From Lewinellaceae bacterium (GTDB taxonomy: Bacteria; Bacteroidota; Bacteroidia; Chitinophagales; Saprospiraceae): DNA of 64,000 nt. Where the stretch lies: the NCBI GenBank assembly GCA_016719605.1, contig JADJYW010000001.1, positions 62,001-126,000 on the forward strand. The letters run 5' to 3'. This document shows, piece after piece, positions 27,413-39,900 of the stretch (position 1 is its first letter; the number at the start of each line of letters is the position of its first letter). The notes beneath the pieces are model-generated. The model had not been told where the DNA came from. It searched no databases and saw only the letters and a list, made by a program, of their open reading frames with translations. The position numbers and the translations under genes were made by a program.

Positions 27413-30400
27413 ATGAATAGTCGAATTACTGCCGGTAGTTTCTCGTTGGCTATTGGCCTCGTACTGGTCGCTTCCGCGGCGGTATTGGCGCAAACGCACA
27501 TTCCCATGCCGCTCAACAACGGCCCGCTGACGGTTTCTTTGCTTCCCCCGGGGACCTGTTCCTTCACGTTTTCCGACGATGGTGGCACTGCCGGCACCTA
27601 TTCCAGGCAATCCGGCGCCGGCTCGGTCGTCACGTTTCTGCCCTCGGCAGCGGGCAACAAGATCGTGATTCAGTTTACTGCTTTTGAAACGGAGGAGGGC
27701 TTCGATGCCTTGTTCGTGTACGACGGAACGGATATTTCGGCCCCGCAAATCGGCTCGGGCGCTGCTGCGCTCACGGGTTTGCCCAATCCGTTTTCCGGTG
27801 GGGCAGGGGGCTGGCAGGGTACGGTTGCGCCGTTCAATGTGGCGCCCAATATCCTGCGGGCCACCGCCGCCAACACCTCCGGCGCACTCACGCTCGCGTT
27901 CGACAGCGATCAAAGCCTGAATGCCGCCGGCTGGACGGCCATCGTGTCCGAAGTGCCGGCCGGCCCTTGCGCCTTGTTGGCTTCCGGCGCCATGAACATT
28001 TCGACCCCTGCCGGAACCTGTTTCGCAAATGCACAAATTCCGGCGCCGGGTATCGCGCCGGGCGGTTGCGCCCAAACCCTCGACTTGCAGTACCGCCTCA
28101 ACGGCGGGCCGGCCGTCACCATTCCGCAGCCTGTGCCGCCGGTCATCACGATGCCCGATGTACCCGTGGGTACACACGTCATTACCTGGCAACTGGTGGA
28201 ACCCTGCGCGGGTGGTTTGGCGGCAAGCACCACGCAGACGCTCGTAGTAGCCGACAATACGCCGCCGGTGCTGTCGGCTCCGGCCAATGTGGTGCTCGAC
28301 CTGCTGCCCGGCGCCTGCTCGGCAATCTACATGTATGCCGTGACGGCTCAGGACGACTGCGCATTTGCGCAAACCTCCTCCCAGCCGGAGCAAATACAGG
28401 GTTTGCCCTCGGGGTCAAAATTCCCCCTCGGCACAACGGTCAATGTGTTCAAAAGCACCGACTTGTCGGGAAATACCGCAACGGCCTCGTTTTCGGTCAC
28501 GGTGAACCAATACGCCACACCCTCCAGCACGCTGCTTTGCGCGAGCGCCGTAAACATATCGCTGGGGCCGGATTGTGCCACCACGCTCGGCGCCGACGAT
28601 CTCCTGCTCGGCGGGCCGTACCGCTGCTACGATACCTACACCGTGCAAATTGATAAAATTCCGCCCTTCACCGACGGCCCCTGGGTACCCGCAGTACTCA
28701 CGAGCGCCGATCTCGGCAAAACCTACGGGGTGCGGGTGAGCAATCCGGTGAACAACAATTTTTGCCTGAGCAATGTGCTGGTTGAAGACAAACTCCCGCC
28801 CGTGCTCACGGGCGCCGACGTGGATTTGCCTTGCAATTTCAACACCGCGCCCACGCACGGCAGCCCGGTGTCCATGCTGGAAGATTTTTTGCCAACCGAC
28901 ACCTTCCCGATCAGTATTTCGGACTACGAAACCGCACAACTGACCATTCCTGTCGCCGCACCGCCCGATGCGCAAGTGGATGACCTGGATGTTTACCTCC
29001 GGGTGGAGGGCGATGTTTTTGAAAAAAACCTGCATATTGAACTGGAAGGCCCCGACGGGACTATCGCAGTACTTTGGAACCGGCAAGCCGGGTGCAGCGG
29101 CCCGCTCCGGGTGTACTTCGATGACGAGGCCGCTGCGGGTACCGGCTGCAGCCAATACACCGACAATATGCACGCCCGTATCCCGCCCGGTGGCGGCGCG
29201 TTGGCTGTTTTTTATGGAAAACTGCTCAGCGGCGCCTGGAAACTGCGCGTGCGCGACCGGAATGGGTTTGACCATTCGGCGAGCATAATCGAAGCATTTT
29301 TGCAGGTGCGCTACACCGCTACCTTCTCGGCAGGATTTCCCAACGGGTTGACGTTTCCCGGCCAGATCACCCAAATTTCGCCGACCGGCTTCGTTGTGCC
29401 CGCGCCGCTGCTCGACGGGTGCAGCGTCGTAGCGCTGAGCTACACCGACGAAACGATGGTGCAGCCCTGCTCCTCCGATGTAACAACGATCATCAAGCGC
29501 ACCTGGACGGCAAAAGATGCCGCCAACAACTCGACCTCCTGGATACAAACCATCAACCTGATACGCCCCGATCTCGACGACGTGGCGCTCCCGCCCAACT
29601 ACGACGACATGGCCGTACCGGCATTCGAGTGCGGCAGCCCGTATCCCTCGCCGGCCTGGATCGAAAGCCAGGGCAAACAGGGCGCACCCTACGTTTTTGG
29701 CCGCCCCATCGGCTGTTCCATCAACTGGTCGTACACGGATGCCGTGGTGCATCTTTGTGGCGGCGGCTACACCATCAACCGAAACTGGACGGTGGTGGAC
29801 CCCTGCAAATCCAAATCCATCCAGTTTACGCAGTCCATTCAGGTACTCGACCGGCAGGCGCCCCAACTGGCTTGTCCCGCCAATCTGTCTGTTTCGACCG
29901 ACCTGTACACCTGCTGCGCCACGATCAACCTGCCCGATGTGGTAGCCGACGATGCCTGCTCCGGCATGACCGACCTGAGCGCCAAAGTGGTGGTTTTCAA
30001 CCAGTATACGAACGATACCGTGCAGGTGCAGACCGTCGGCGGCACGCTGACGACCTTCCCCGGAAACAACCCTGCCGACCCGGATACCCTGGCGGCGTTC
30101 GGGGTCACGGCCTGTCTGCCGGTGGGTACGCATCATGTGTACTACCGCGTGGACGATGCCTGCGGCAATACCGCGACCTGCTCGTTTCGGCTGAGTGTGC
30201 GCGACTACACCCCGCCCGTGGCGGTGGGGCGACAACTGACGGTGATTTCCCTCAGTTCCGACGACCTGAACGACTGCTACGAACCCGACCCCGCCAAGGG
30301 GCAGTTTGCCGGTGTGGTGACCGTGCCGGCCACGGTTTTTGATGAAGGCTCGTACGACAATTGTAATTTTATCAAAATGACGGTACAGCGCCGGCAGCCG

Positions 30401-33400
30401 TATTCCCCTGTCATTCAGGCGCTCAACAGCCAAAACGGCGCCCCGCCCTGTTTTGACGGTTTCCCGGATTTGAAAAGCGAATACGCCAAAGCCACCGGGG
30501 AGGCCGATTCAATCAAGTTTTACTGTGCAGAGGCCGGTTCCACCCAGACGCTGATTCTCCGCTGCTATCAACTGGATGCTTTAGGCAACTTCAGTCTCGG
30601 CGCAAACGGCCAGCCGATTTTCAACGAGGCGCAGGTGCAGGTGCAGGTGCAGGACAAACTCAAGCCCGGTTGTCAGCCTCCGGCCGACGTGGCGGTTACC
30701 TGCGAAAACTTCGATCCGGGGCTGGAGCCGTACGGTTTGCCCACGCTGATGGACAATTGCTGTCTCGATACCACCAAAATTTACCAGGGACAATACGGCC
30801 TGACGAGCGTGCTCGACCTGTCGCAGTTCGATACCTTGTGCAACCGGGGCACGCTGACGCGTACGTTCACCGTGTTCGATTGCCAGGGGCAAACCAGTTC
30901 GTGTACGCAGCAGATTGTGGTGGCGCACGACCCGAAGTACGCCATCCGGTTTCCCAACGATGTAGTGATTACGGCGTGTAATGCTTCGGGGGACTATGGC
31001 GCGCCGGAAATTTTTGGAAAAGGTTGCTCAGCCATCGCGGTGTCGTTCAGCGATGCTATCCTGACCGTGGTACCGGACGCCTGCTACGGCATCGAGCGCA
31101 CCTGGCGGATCATCAACTGGTGCGACTACACACCCGGCGGCGCCTGCGTGCAGGTACCCAATCCCGCGCCGAATGCGCAGCAGAATCATCCCGATAACTT
31201 AGCCGGTCCGGTCGTATCGGCTTCCGGAACGCTCGCGCCCTGGGCTTCCACGGTAGCAAAACTGACCCCGGGCGCTGCCCAGGCGACCGATTTCGCTGTG
31301 TTCTGGAATCCGGCGGTCAACTGCTACGAGTACCGGCAGATCATCAAAATTCTGGATGGTCAGGCGCCGGTTGTGGAGCAATGTCCGGTTGGTGCGATGG
31401 AAATTGGCGACCAGACGGCCAATTCCGTTGAACTTTGGAATGCGCCGCACTGGTACGACAGCACCATTTCGAGCCACAATATAGCCGACGGCCCGTCTGA
31501 ACTGACCATCACGGCCGCCGACCTGTGCTCGAAGGGGAATTTGCAGGTACGCTACCTGTTGTTTTTGGACCTTGACAACAACGGCACGATGGAAACGGTG
31601 GTCAACAGCGCCGCCCCGCCCGCTGCCAACACGGTGTTGTTCGACAATGTGGCCACTCCAAACTATGCGGGCGGCCTCGCGCGCAGTTTCGACGGGCGAC
31701 CCGTGCCCGCAGACCGCAAATACCGGTTTGCGTTGGAAACGACCAAAACCGATTTTAAGATGACGGCATCGGTGCGCTGGAATACGGAGGCCGAGCCGAA
31801 TGTATATGTGCAACCTGAACTGCCTTATGGGACGCACAAGGTGAAATGGATCGTGTCCGACGGCTGCGGCAACGAGCAGGTATGCGAGTATACGTTTTCG
31901 GTGGCCGACACCAAGCCGCCCACGGTGGTTTGCATCGCCGGGCTGGGAGTTAATATCATGCCCTCGAAGACCATTGAGTTGTTTGCTGCCGATTTTTTGC
32001 AGTATGCGGAGGACAACTACACGCCTACCGGGCAGTTGAAATTTGCCGTTCGCCGCGTGGATTCGTTGGCTGCGGGATTCCCGTATCTGCCCGATGGCGT
32101 GACCCCGCAGAGTCGCGTGGTATTTGATTGTACCGACCTGGTCGGTACGCAGCAACTGGAACTTTGGGTGCTGGATGCTGCGGGCAATGCTGATTTTTGT
32201 AAAACCTCGGTGGTAGTGCAGGACAACGCCCAAAACTGTACTACAAACGGCGCGTTCGCTACCGTGGCGGGTACGTTGAAAACCGAGACCGGCGATGGTA
32301 TAGAAGATGCCTCGGTGGAAATCAGCGGTATGCACCCGACCTTGCCGCCCCACAACCAGATCGCCATGACCGATCACAGCGGCTTGTTTCAGTTCCTTTT
32401 TGTGCCGACACTGGGCAGTTACACGGTAACGCCGCTGAAAGACAACGACCCGCTGAACGGCGTGTCTACCTTTGATCTGGTGCTGATCAACAAACACATA
32501 CTTGGGTTGGAGCCGCTGAACTCGCCGTACAAGATGATCGCGGCGGACGCCAACAACAGCAAATCCATTACCACCTTCGACATCGTGGAACTGCGCAAAC
32601 TGATTCTGGGCTTGTACACCGATCTGCCGGACAACACCTCGTGGCGTTTTGTAGACGAGGCATTTGTGTTTCCGAATCCGTCCAATCCGTTTCAGACGCT
32701 TTTCCCGGAAACGACCCCGTTGCCGGACCTGTCGCCCACCGTTGCATTGGATCAAAAATTTGTGGCGGTGAAAGTGGGCGACGTGAACGGCAATGCCGTG
32801 ACGAGCAGCCTGACGAGCACGGAAGACCGCACGGCGGGCACGTTGTTGTTTGATGTTAGCAGCCCCACCCCGGCCCTCCCCGACAGGGAGGGAGCGCTCA
32901 CGGTGAAAGCCGGCGACATCTTCACGGTGGACTTCAAAGCCGCCGAGCAGGTACAGGGCTACCAGTTCACGCTGAACCACTCGGGTCTGGAGTTGGTAGA
33001 CGTGACGCCGGGCGCTGAGATGAGCATGGCCAACTTTGGTGTGTTCGCCGGCGAGCAGGCAGTGACGACGAGTTGGGACGGCAACGTCAAGGGTGCGTTT
33101 TCGCTGACGTTCCGGGCCACGACATCGGGCGATTTGAGCCGGATGTTGGGTGTATCGGGTCGGATCACGAAAGCCGAGGCGTACAATGTCGGAGGAGCGT
33201 CTGCAGGTTGGCTTCCGCTTCAACGGTGCGAAGGGTTCGACGATCACGGTTCCGGGCTTCGAGTTGTACCAGAACCAGCCGAACCCGTTTGTGAACAAGA
33301 CGCAGATCGGTTTCCATTTGCCGGAGGCAACAGCAGCGACGCTGACGATCTTCGATGCCACGGGCCGCACGGTCTTCACACAAAAAGGCGACTTTGCCCA

Positions 33401-33515
33401 GGGCTACAATGCCGTGCCGGTAGACCGTTCGGTGCTGACTGCCACGGGTGTGCTGTTCTACAAAATAGAAACAGCGAAAGACAGCGCCGTGAAAACGATG
33501 ATACAGATGAAGTAG
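27413..33515 (+). CDS. Secreted CUB/P-domain/HYR protein with dockerin-, cohesin-like and T9SS sorting domains (frameshifted near 33188)
   Basis: Second giant paralog, about 2,030 residues if repaired. The signal peptide is MNSRITAGSF...VLAQ. A CUB-like domain follows (residues about 45-185, with FDALFVYDG and LTLAFDSDQS). A P/HomoB-like domain, as found after subtilisin-type proteases, lies at about 487-636 (LEGPDGTIAVLWNR, WKLRVRDRNG), but no protease is present. HYR and Cys-rich modules shared with the other giants come next. The dockerin-like loops are at 32435-32660 and the cohesin-like domain at 32905-33185. The original frame continues to 33634, but near 33188 two bases are missing relative to the paralogs, and the real sorting domain (FELYQNQPNPF...KTMIQMK) ends at 33515 in another frame. 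As written, the protein would lose its T9SS signal. The start is the ATG next to a clear signal peptide. Confidence 0.85.
32874..32892. repeat. GC-rich palindrome inside coding sequence (copy 2)
   Basis: CCCTCCC-CGACA-GGGAGGG has perfect 7-bp arms. It is read in frame as LPDREGA within a Pro-rich linker between the dockerin-like and cohesin-like domains of the CUB-containing paralog. Confidence 0.8.
33188..33515 (+). CDS. T9SS sorting-domain end of the CUB paralog, displaced by a -2 frameshift
   Basis: This is the C-terminal continuation, in the other frame, of the protein starting at 27413. It reads ERLQVGFRFNGAKG, then FELYQNQPNPFVNKTQIGF, TIFDATGRTVFTQKGDF and KTMIQMK, nearly identical to the ends of the two downstream paralogs. 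It has no start of its own. Listing it shows that the sorting signal is still preserved in sequence, which argues for a recent break or an error. Confidence 0.8.
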
Positions 33516-33541
33516 GGGAGGGGCGAGGGGCAAAAGGCGAG

Positions 33542-33573
33542 GGGCGAGTTGGCAAGGGCCGGCTCGCCCTTTG
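33542..33573 (+). terminator. Possible terminator after CUB paralog
   Basis: A 7-bp GC-rich stem (GGGCGAG / CTCGCCC) with a 14-base loop is followed by TTTGCTGCTTT, 26 bp after the stop codon. The T tract is weak. The ends of the two downstream paralogs also carry hairpins at the same place. Confidence 0.45.
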
Positions 33574-33651
33574 CTGCTTTCAACGTTGTTTTCTGCCAAA
33601 ATGTAAGAAAATATCTTTTGGAAAGACCGGGTGAGTCCAGCCTAATGAACC

Positions 33652-33659
33652 TACATTTG
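33652..33659 (+). promoter_or_regulatory. Candidate Bacteroidota -7 element (TACATTTG)
   Basis: An exact match to TAnnTTTG, followed by CCGG. It is the only good match in the gap, but it sits more than 300 bp from the start codon, and a -33 TTG at normal spacing is not obvious. A long leader or another promoter is possible. Confidence 0.3.
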
Positions 33660-33980
33660 CCGGGTAAACATTTAATCCGTCCGTATTGATAATCTCATGA
33701 CAGTTTTGGTATCAGGTTTTTTCCAGGGTTAATTTCCCGCTTCTGGAATTTTTCTCTCCTGATCTTTTGCCGAGAAAAACTTTTTAATTTCTCTGTTTTC
33801 CGGCTTTTCCAGAATGTCATTTTGTTCAGAATTTTGGCGATGAAACGGCTGTAAGCCGCTTGTTGTCCAATTTTTCTCGAAGACCGCAGTGTGCAACGTA
33901 CCGGAACATGTACGCCTGGCAGATGCCGGCGGGGCGTGTCTTCCGGCTTTGATATTTTATTTATTCCGGTTTATCAACTC

Positions 33981-36900
33981 ATGAGAAGTATGTACAAAAC
34001 TTACACATCTTGCCTGTTTTCGTCCTTGCAGGGCATCCAGCAGCACGCGGTTCGCGCGTTCGTTCTGACGGGTCTCGGTCTTTTTGGCCTTTTCGCGCAG
34101 AGCCTGCAAGCGCAGATCACCGTCACCGCTACGGGTGGCAACATGAACGCCAACTACACGACGTTGGCGGATGCTGTTACGGCCATTAACGGCGGTGTGC
34201 ACACGGGCACGATCACGGTAAACGTGGTGGCCGGGCATACGGAGATTTCGGATATTCCCGAGATTACCTTTACGGGAACCGCTGCCAATCCGGTTGTCAT
34301 TCAAAAGAGCGGCGCGGGCGCCAATCCGGTGATTACCCGTCTCACGGCAGGTACAGTTGCTTCTTCGACCACGATCGGTAGCAACGGCGACGGGATCATT
34401 GTGATCAACGGTGGCGACTACATCACCTTCGACGGGATTAATGTTGCGACCGATCCGGCTTTTGCCGGAGTTGGGTTTATGGAGTACGGGTATTACCTGA
34501 AAAAGGCTTCCGGTACGGATGCCTGTAAAAACGTGACGATCAAGAACTGCGCGATCACGTTGAACAAGGCTGCCATTTACTCCTTTGGCGTGTTTGTTTC
34601 CAATATTTCGGGTACAGCAACCGTCACGGTTACCTCCACCGAGGGCCGCAGCGAAAACATCAAGATTTTCAACAACACCATCTCGAATGCTTATGGCGGG
34701 GTACAGTTGCGCGGGTTTGCATCTGCTGCGCCGTATGATTTTTACGATCAAAATATAGAGGTCGGACAGGATGGTGGAAATACGATCACCGATTTTGGTG
34801 GCGCCGGTTCGGCGGTTTATGGCATTTACACCATTTACCAGAACAACTGCAAGTTGAATAACAACACCATTACAGGCGGCAATGGAACGACGACTGTACT
34901 TTACGGTATTTTTATTAGCACATCCAACAACGGCAGCTACGATATTAACAATAACAATATCACGCTGACGAGCAACTCGACAACGAGCCAGTTGACCGGT
35001 ATCTACACGACAATTGGCACCACGGGTAACACCAGCAATACGGTCAATGTCAGTGGTAATACGCTGACTGGTTTTCAACGGCCGGGCGCTACTTCAGGGG
35101 TTACCTACTTTATTTACAGCACCAGCAACGCTCCGTTCAATTTTAACATTACCAACAATACGATCGGTAACTGTTCCTTTCCCGGGACAGGGACTATTTA
35201 CGGGATTTATCAGATCAGTACCCCGCCGAACATCGTGATTGACAGCAACGTCATCAGCAACATTACCCGGGAAAGTACGACATCCACGTCGCTCTTCTAC
35301 GGGATCAGCACGACGGGTTCCTCTACAACGCACAATGCCACGATTTCCAACAACGTGATCCACACATTGACGGGCAATGGCTCTACGGGCGCTGTTGGCG
35401 GAATCAGTTTGGGTACAATCAACATGGGTAATGTATTCAAAAACAAAATTTACAACATCACGAGCGACAATGCTTCGGGTGTTGTGTACGGCATGGCTGT
35501 GGGGTCTGTGGCCAACGCGAACATTTACAACAACCTGATCGGTGACCTGAAAACGCCCAATACGGGTTCTTCGACACCGGCAGCCCCGTCGCTTCGTGGT
35601 ATCAACATCACCTCAACGCTGGCGAACTCGAACATCAATCTTTCCTACAATACTATATTTTTGAATGCAATATCTGCGGGTACGGACTTTGGTTCGGCCG
35701 GCGTGTTTGCAACCGGCTCGGCAACGGCTACTTCGGCCAGTTTGACCATGCGGAACAACATTATTGTAAACGGTTCAACACCAAATGGCACGGGCAATTC
35801 AGTGGCTTACCAGCGCTCCACTACATCGCTGGCCAACTACAATACCGCCTCGAACAACAACATGTTTTACGCCGGCGCCCCGGGTACGAACAACCTGATT
35901 TTCTTCGACGGGACAAACGCCGACCAAACAATTGTCGCTTTCAAAAACCGCGTTGCTCCGGCCGAAACAAACTCGGTGACGGAAAACCCGACGTTTTTGA
36001 CCACAAACGGCAACTCTCCCAACTTCCTGCACTTGAACGCTGCCATCCCTACGCAGGCGGAAAGCGGCGGCATCAACGTCGCCGGAATACAAGAAGACTA
36101 TGACGGGGATATCCGTGCAGGAAACCCCGGCTATGTGGGCATGGGTGCAGCGCCGGATATGGGCGCCGACGAAGGCGGGTTCATTGGAATTGATCTGACC
36201 GGCCCTTCGATCCAGTATACCAACATTACAAACTCTATTTGTGTCACACCGGTTACCCTGAGTGCAACAGTTACCGACGCTACCGGTGTTAACACGGCCG
36301 GCGGCACAAAACCGAGAATCTGGTACAAAAAATCTACCGAGGACAACGTGCTTCCCGCGTCGAATACGTCTGCGAGCAACGGCTGGAAGTATGTGGAGGC
36401 AAGTAACAGCAGTTCACCGTTCACGTTTTCTCCAGATTACAGTTTGCTGACCGGCGCCGTAGTAGCTGGAGACGTCATTCAGTATTTCGTTGTTGCCCAG
36501 GATATTGTCGTGCCGCCTAATGTCGGCACGAACGTAGCCGTTTATCCCGCCGGATATGTTCCAGCGAGTGTAGCTCTGGCTATGGATGCCTTCCCGGTGA
36601 GCGGTGTCAAATCATACACGATTTTGGCTTCGCCAACGACACTCACGGCATCGGCATCCCCGGATGCGATTTGTATTACCGGTGATGTGCAGCTCACCCT
36701 GGGGGGCGACCCTTCAATCGGCGCGCAATACCAATGGGAAAGTTCGCCGGCAGGCCTGAATATGTGGACTCCAATTGCAGGGGCTAACATGGCATCTTCA
36801 ACGGTAACCGGCATTACCGCTTCTACCGATTTTCGTTGTGTAGTTAGTTGCGGTGGTGTGCCTGTTGCCGCTTCACCATCCAGCATCGCATCGGTGGTGG

Positions 36901-39900
36901 TCAGCAGTCCGGCTATTTTAACCACTACCCCGGGATCGGAATGTGGCCCCGGCCCGGTTTCCGTAACACTGGGCGCTACTGCTTCGCCGGGTGCTATTAT
37001 TGATTGGTATAGTGCCCCGTCTGGTGGCGTGAGTCTTGGATCGGGACCGACCTTTGTCACGCCTCCATTGACGACAACCACGGACTTCTATGTTGCTGCC
37101 AACGATGGCGGAAGCAGTGCGAATACCGGCCTGCCTGCGGCGCTGCCGACGGCTACATCCGGAGCGGGTACGACAAATTTTGGTCTGGTATTCGATGCGA
37201 TTTCAGCATTTACCCTGCATCAGGTAACGATGTATCCGGTCAGTGCGGCGGCCAATACGCCGGGCACTGTAACCATGGATATAGTGGATGGTACGGGCGC
37301 AATTTTGCATTCTCTGGTTGTTGACGTGTTTGGCAATCCGGCGAACATGCCTGTTGCTCAAACCGTTACTCTGGATTTCAGTATCGCACCGGGAACGAAC
37401 CTGAAACTGCGACCGGGTGCGCGTAGCGCCTCAATTACGGGATTGTTGTTTGAGCCGTCGGCGGCAGCCCCTGGCGGTAATTACGGATACCCGTTCTCGG
37501 TTCCCGGTGTAGTAAATATTCTGCACAGTACGCTGACTGCGCCTCCGGCAAACACGCCACGTTTGGACTTGTACTATTACTTCTATAACTGGGTCGTAAC
37601 TACCGGCTGTGAAACGCCCCGAGTTCCGGTTACCGCTACCATCGTCAATGATCCGCCCAGCTGCCCAAGCAGTTTCTCAGTGTGTATAGACGAACCCGCT
37701 TTCGCGCTTACGGGTGCAGCGCCCGCCGGTGGTGTTTACAGCGGCAATGGCGTGAGCAGCGGCATATTCAATCCGGCTGTTGCCGGAATCGGTACGCATA
37801 CCATCACCTACACTTCCTGCGGACTGAACTGTACGTTCAATATTACGGTAGACGCACTGCCGATCGCTTCCATTGCAATCGCGGAAACATCCGGAATATC
37901 GGACAATGACGGTATCCTTTGTGCGGGCGCCTCGGCAACGCTGACGGCAAGCGGCGGCAGTACCTACCTCTGGAGCACGGGGGAAACAACCACCGCTATT
38001 GTTGTTTCAACAGCAGGTACATATACCGTCATCGTAACCGGATCGAATGGCTGTACGTCCATTGCAAGCGCAGGTATTTCTGTAAATCCGCTTCCGGTGG
38101 CAGTCGTTACCCCCGATAACATAACTATTTGTGCCGGTAGCCCGGTGATCCTCACTGCTTCCGGCGGCTCCGGCTACCTGTGGGCGCCAGGCGGTGAAAC
38201 AACAGAGTCTATCTCCGTTAATGCCTCCGGTCAGTACACGGTTACGGTTACCGACGGAAATGGTTGTACGGACAGCGCTGTGGCCACGGTTGATCTGGCG
38301 CCAAGCCCTGTCTTGTCGGAAACACATATTGAGCCAACCACCTGCGTCGCATCGAACGGCTCGATAAACCTGATCGTAACGGGTGGCATCGGTCCCTTTA
38401 CCTATAACTGGGCTACGCCCAACGGCAACGGCCTGGTACAGGGCCAGGAAGATCAGAGTGGCCTGACGGTGGGTACCTACATAGTTACGGTGACCGGCGC
38501 CAATGCCTGCACCGCTACATTAGCAATTTCGTTGATCGGCCCGGGCGGCTGTGACGCTTGCCCGGTAATAGGTACGCTCAATGCCACTCCTGGTGGTGTT
38601 TGTGTAAACGAGTCGGTTACGCTGACGGCTTCGAATTTGGTTGACATGGGTTCGTCATTTGCCACCGGTGATACCTACTATATCTACGCCATCCTCGACC
38701 AATTGCCCGTTGATCCATCTTGCCGCCCGTCGGCTACGGTTGCACTCATCGTGGTAGATATCCCTTCGGTGAATGCAGTATCCAGCCAAACGGTTTGCGC
38801 CGGATCAAATACCGCCGCCGTTAACTTCAGCGGCCCGGTACCGGGTACCAACTATAACTGGACGAACGACAACCCGGCAATAGGCCTCGCTGCTGCAGGC
38901 ACGGGCAACATCGCTTCCTTCACGGCGATCAACAACGGCACAGCCCCGATTACAGCCACCATCACGGTGACCCCGGTGACAGACCCCTCTACGGGCGCTG
39001 TTTGCACGGGCCAGTCCATCACGTTCACGATCACGGTAAACCCGGTGCCTTCGGTTAATGCGGTATCAAGCCCAACCTACTGCAACGGCGCAGCGGTCCC
39101 GTCGGTGGTGTTCACGAGCAATGTTCCCGGCGCCACATTCGCGTGGTCGCGTACGAACGAGGCGATTGGCCTGGCTCCGGTAAACGGTGTTGGAAACGTG
39201 CCGGCGTTCACGGCGACGAATGCCACGAATGCAGCGTTGACGAGCACCTTTACGGTAGTGGCATCATACACAAACAATGGTGTAACCTGCACGGGTACAC
39301 CGATCCAGTTTGCCATCACGGTGAACCCGACGCCGACGGTGAGCGCTACGCCAACCAGCCAAACGGTCTGCAATGGCGCAGCCACGACGGCGATTAACTT
39401 CACGGGTACAGTCGGCGGCACGGTGTTCAACTGGACGAATAACAACCCGGCTATCGGTCTTGCAGCAAACGGTAGCAGTAGCAGCATACCGTCGTTCACG
39501 GCGATCAACAACGGCGGTGCCCCGGTAACGGCGACGATCACGGTTACGCCGACATACACCAACAACGGTGTTTTCTGCTCCGGCACACCGGTATCGGTCA
39601 CCATCACGGTGAACCCAGCCGCACAAGTCAACCAACCTGCCAACGTGAGCACCTGCGGCGGTGTGCTGACCACAGTCAATTTCACCACCACTACACCAGG
39701 CACGACCTATTCGTGGACGAACAGCAACACCGCTATCGGTCTGGCTGCTTCGGGCACGGGTAACATATCCTTCACGGCAGCCGTAGTGGCAGCCGCTACA
39801 ACGGGCACCATCACGGTAACGCCGAACTACACGAACAACGGCGTAAGTTGCCCGGGTATCCCGCGCACATTCACAATTTTGGTAGACCCGCTTCCGACGG

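Larger units (their letters stand above)
33516..33980. other. 465-bp intergenic region before third giant gene
   Basis: Apart from the hairpin at 33542-33573 and a TACATTTG promoter-like element at 33652-33659, the region is AT-rich with many T runs (33715-33840) and no credible gene. An open frame from 33891 runs into the third giant, but its first 30 codons are not signal-peptide-like; the real start is at 33981 or 33990. Confidence 0.6.

Noticed and set aside
33891..33980. N-terminal extension of the third giant from 33891
   Set aside because: The 30 extra residues are Arg/Cys-rich and hide the signal peptide, which starts naturally at 33981 or 33990.
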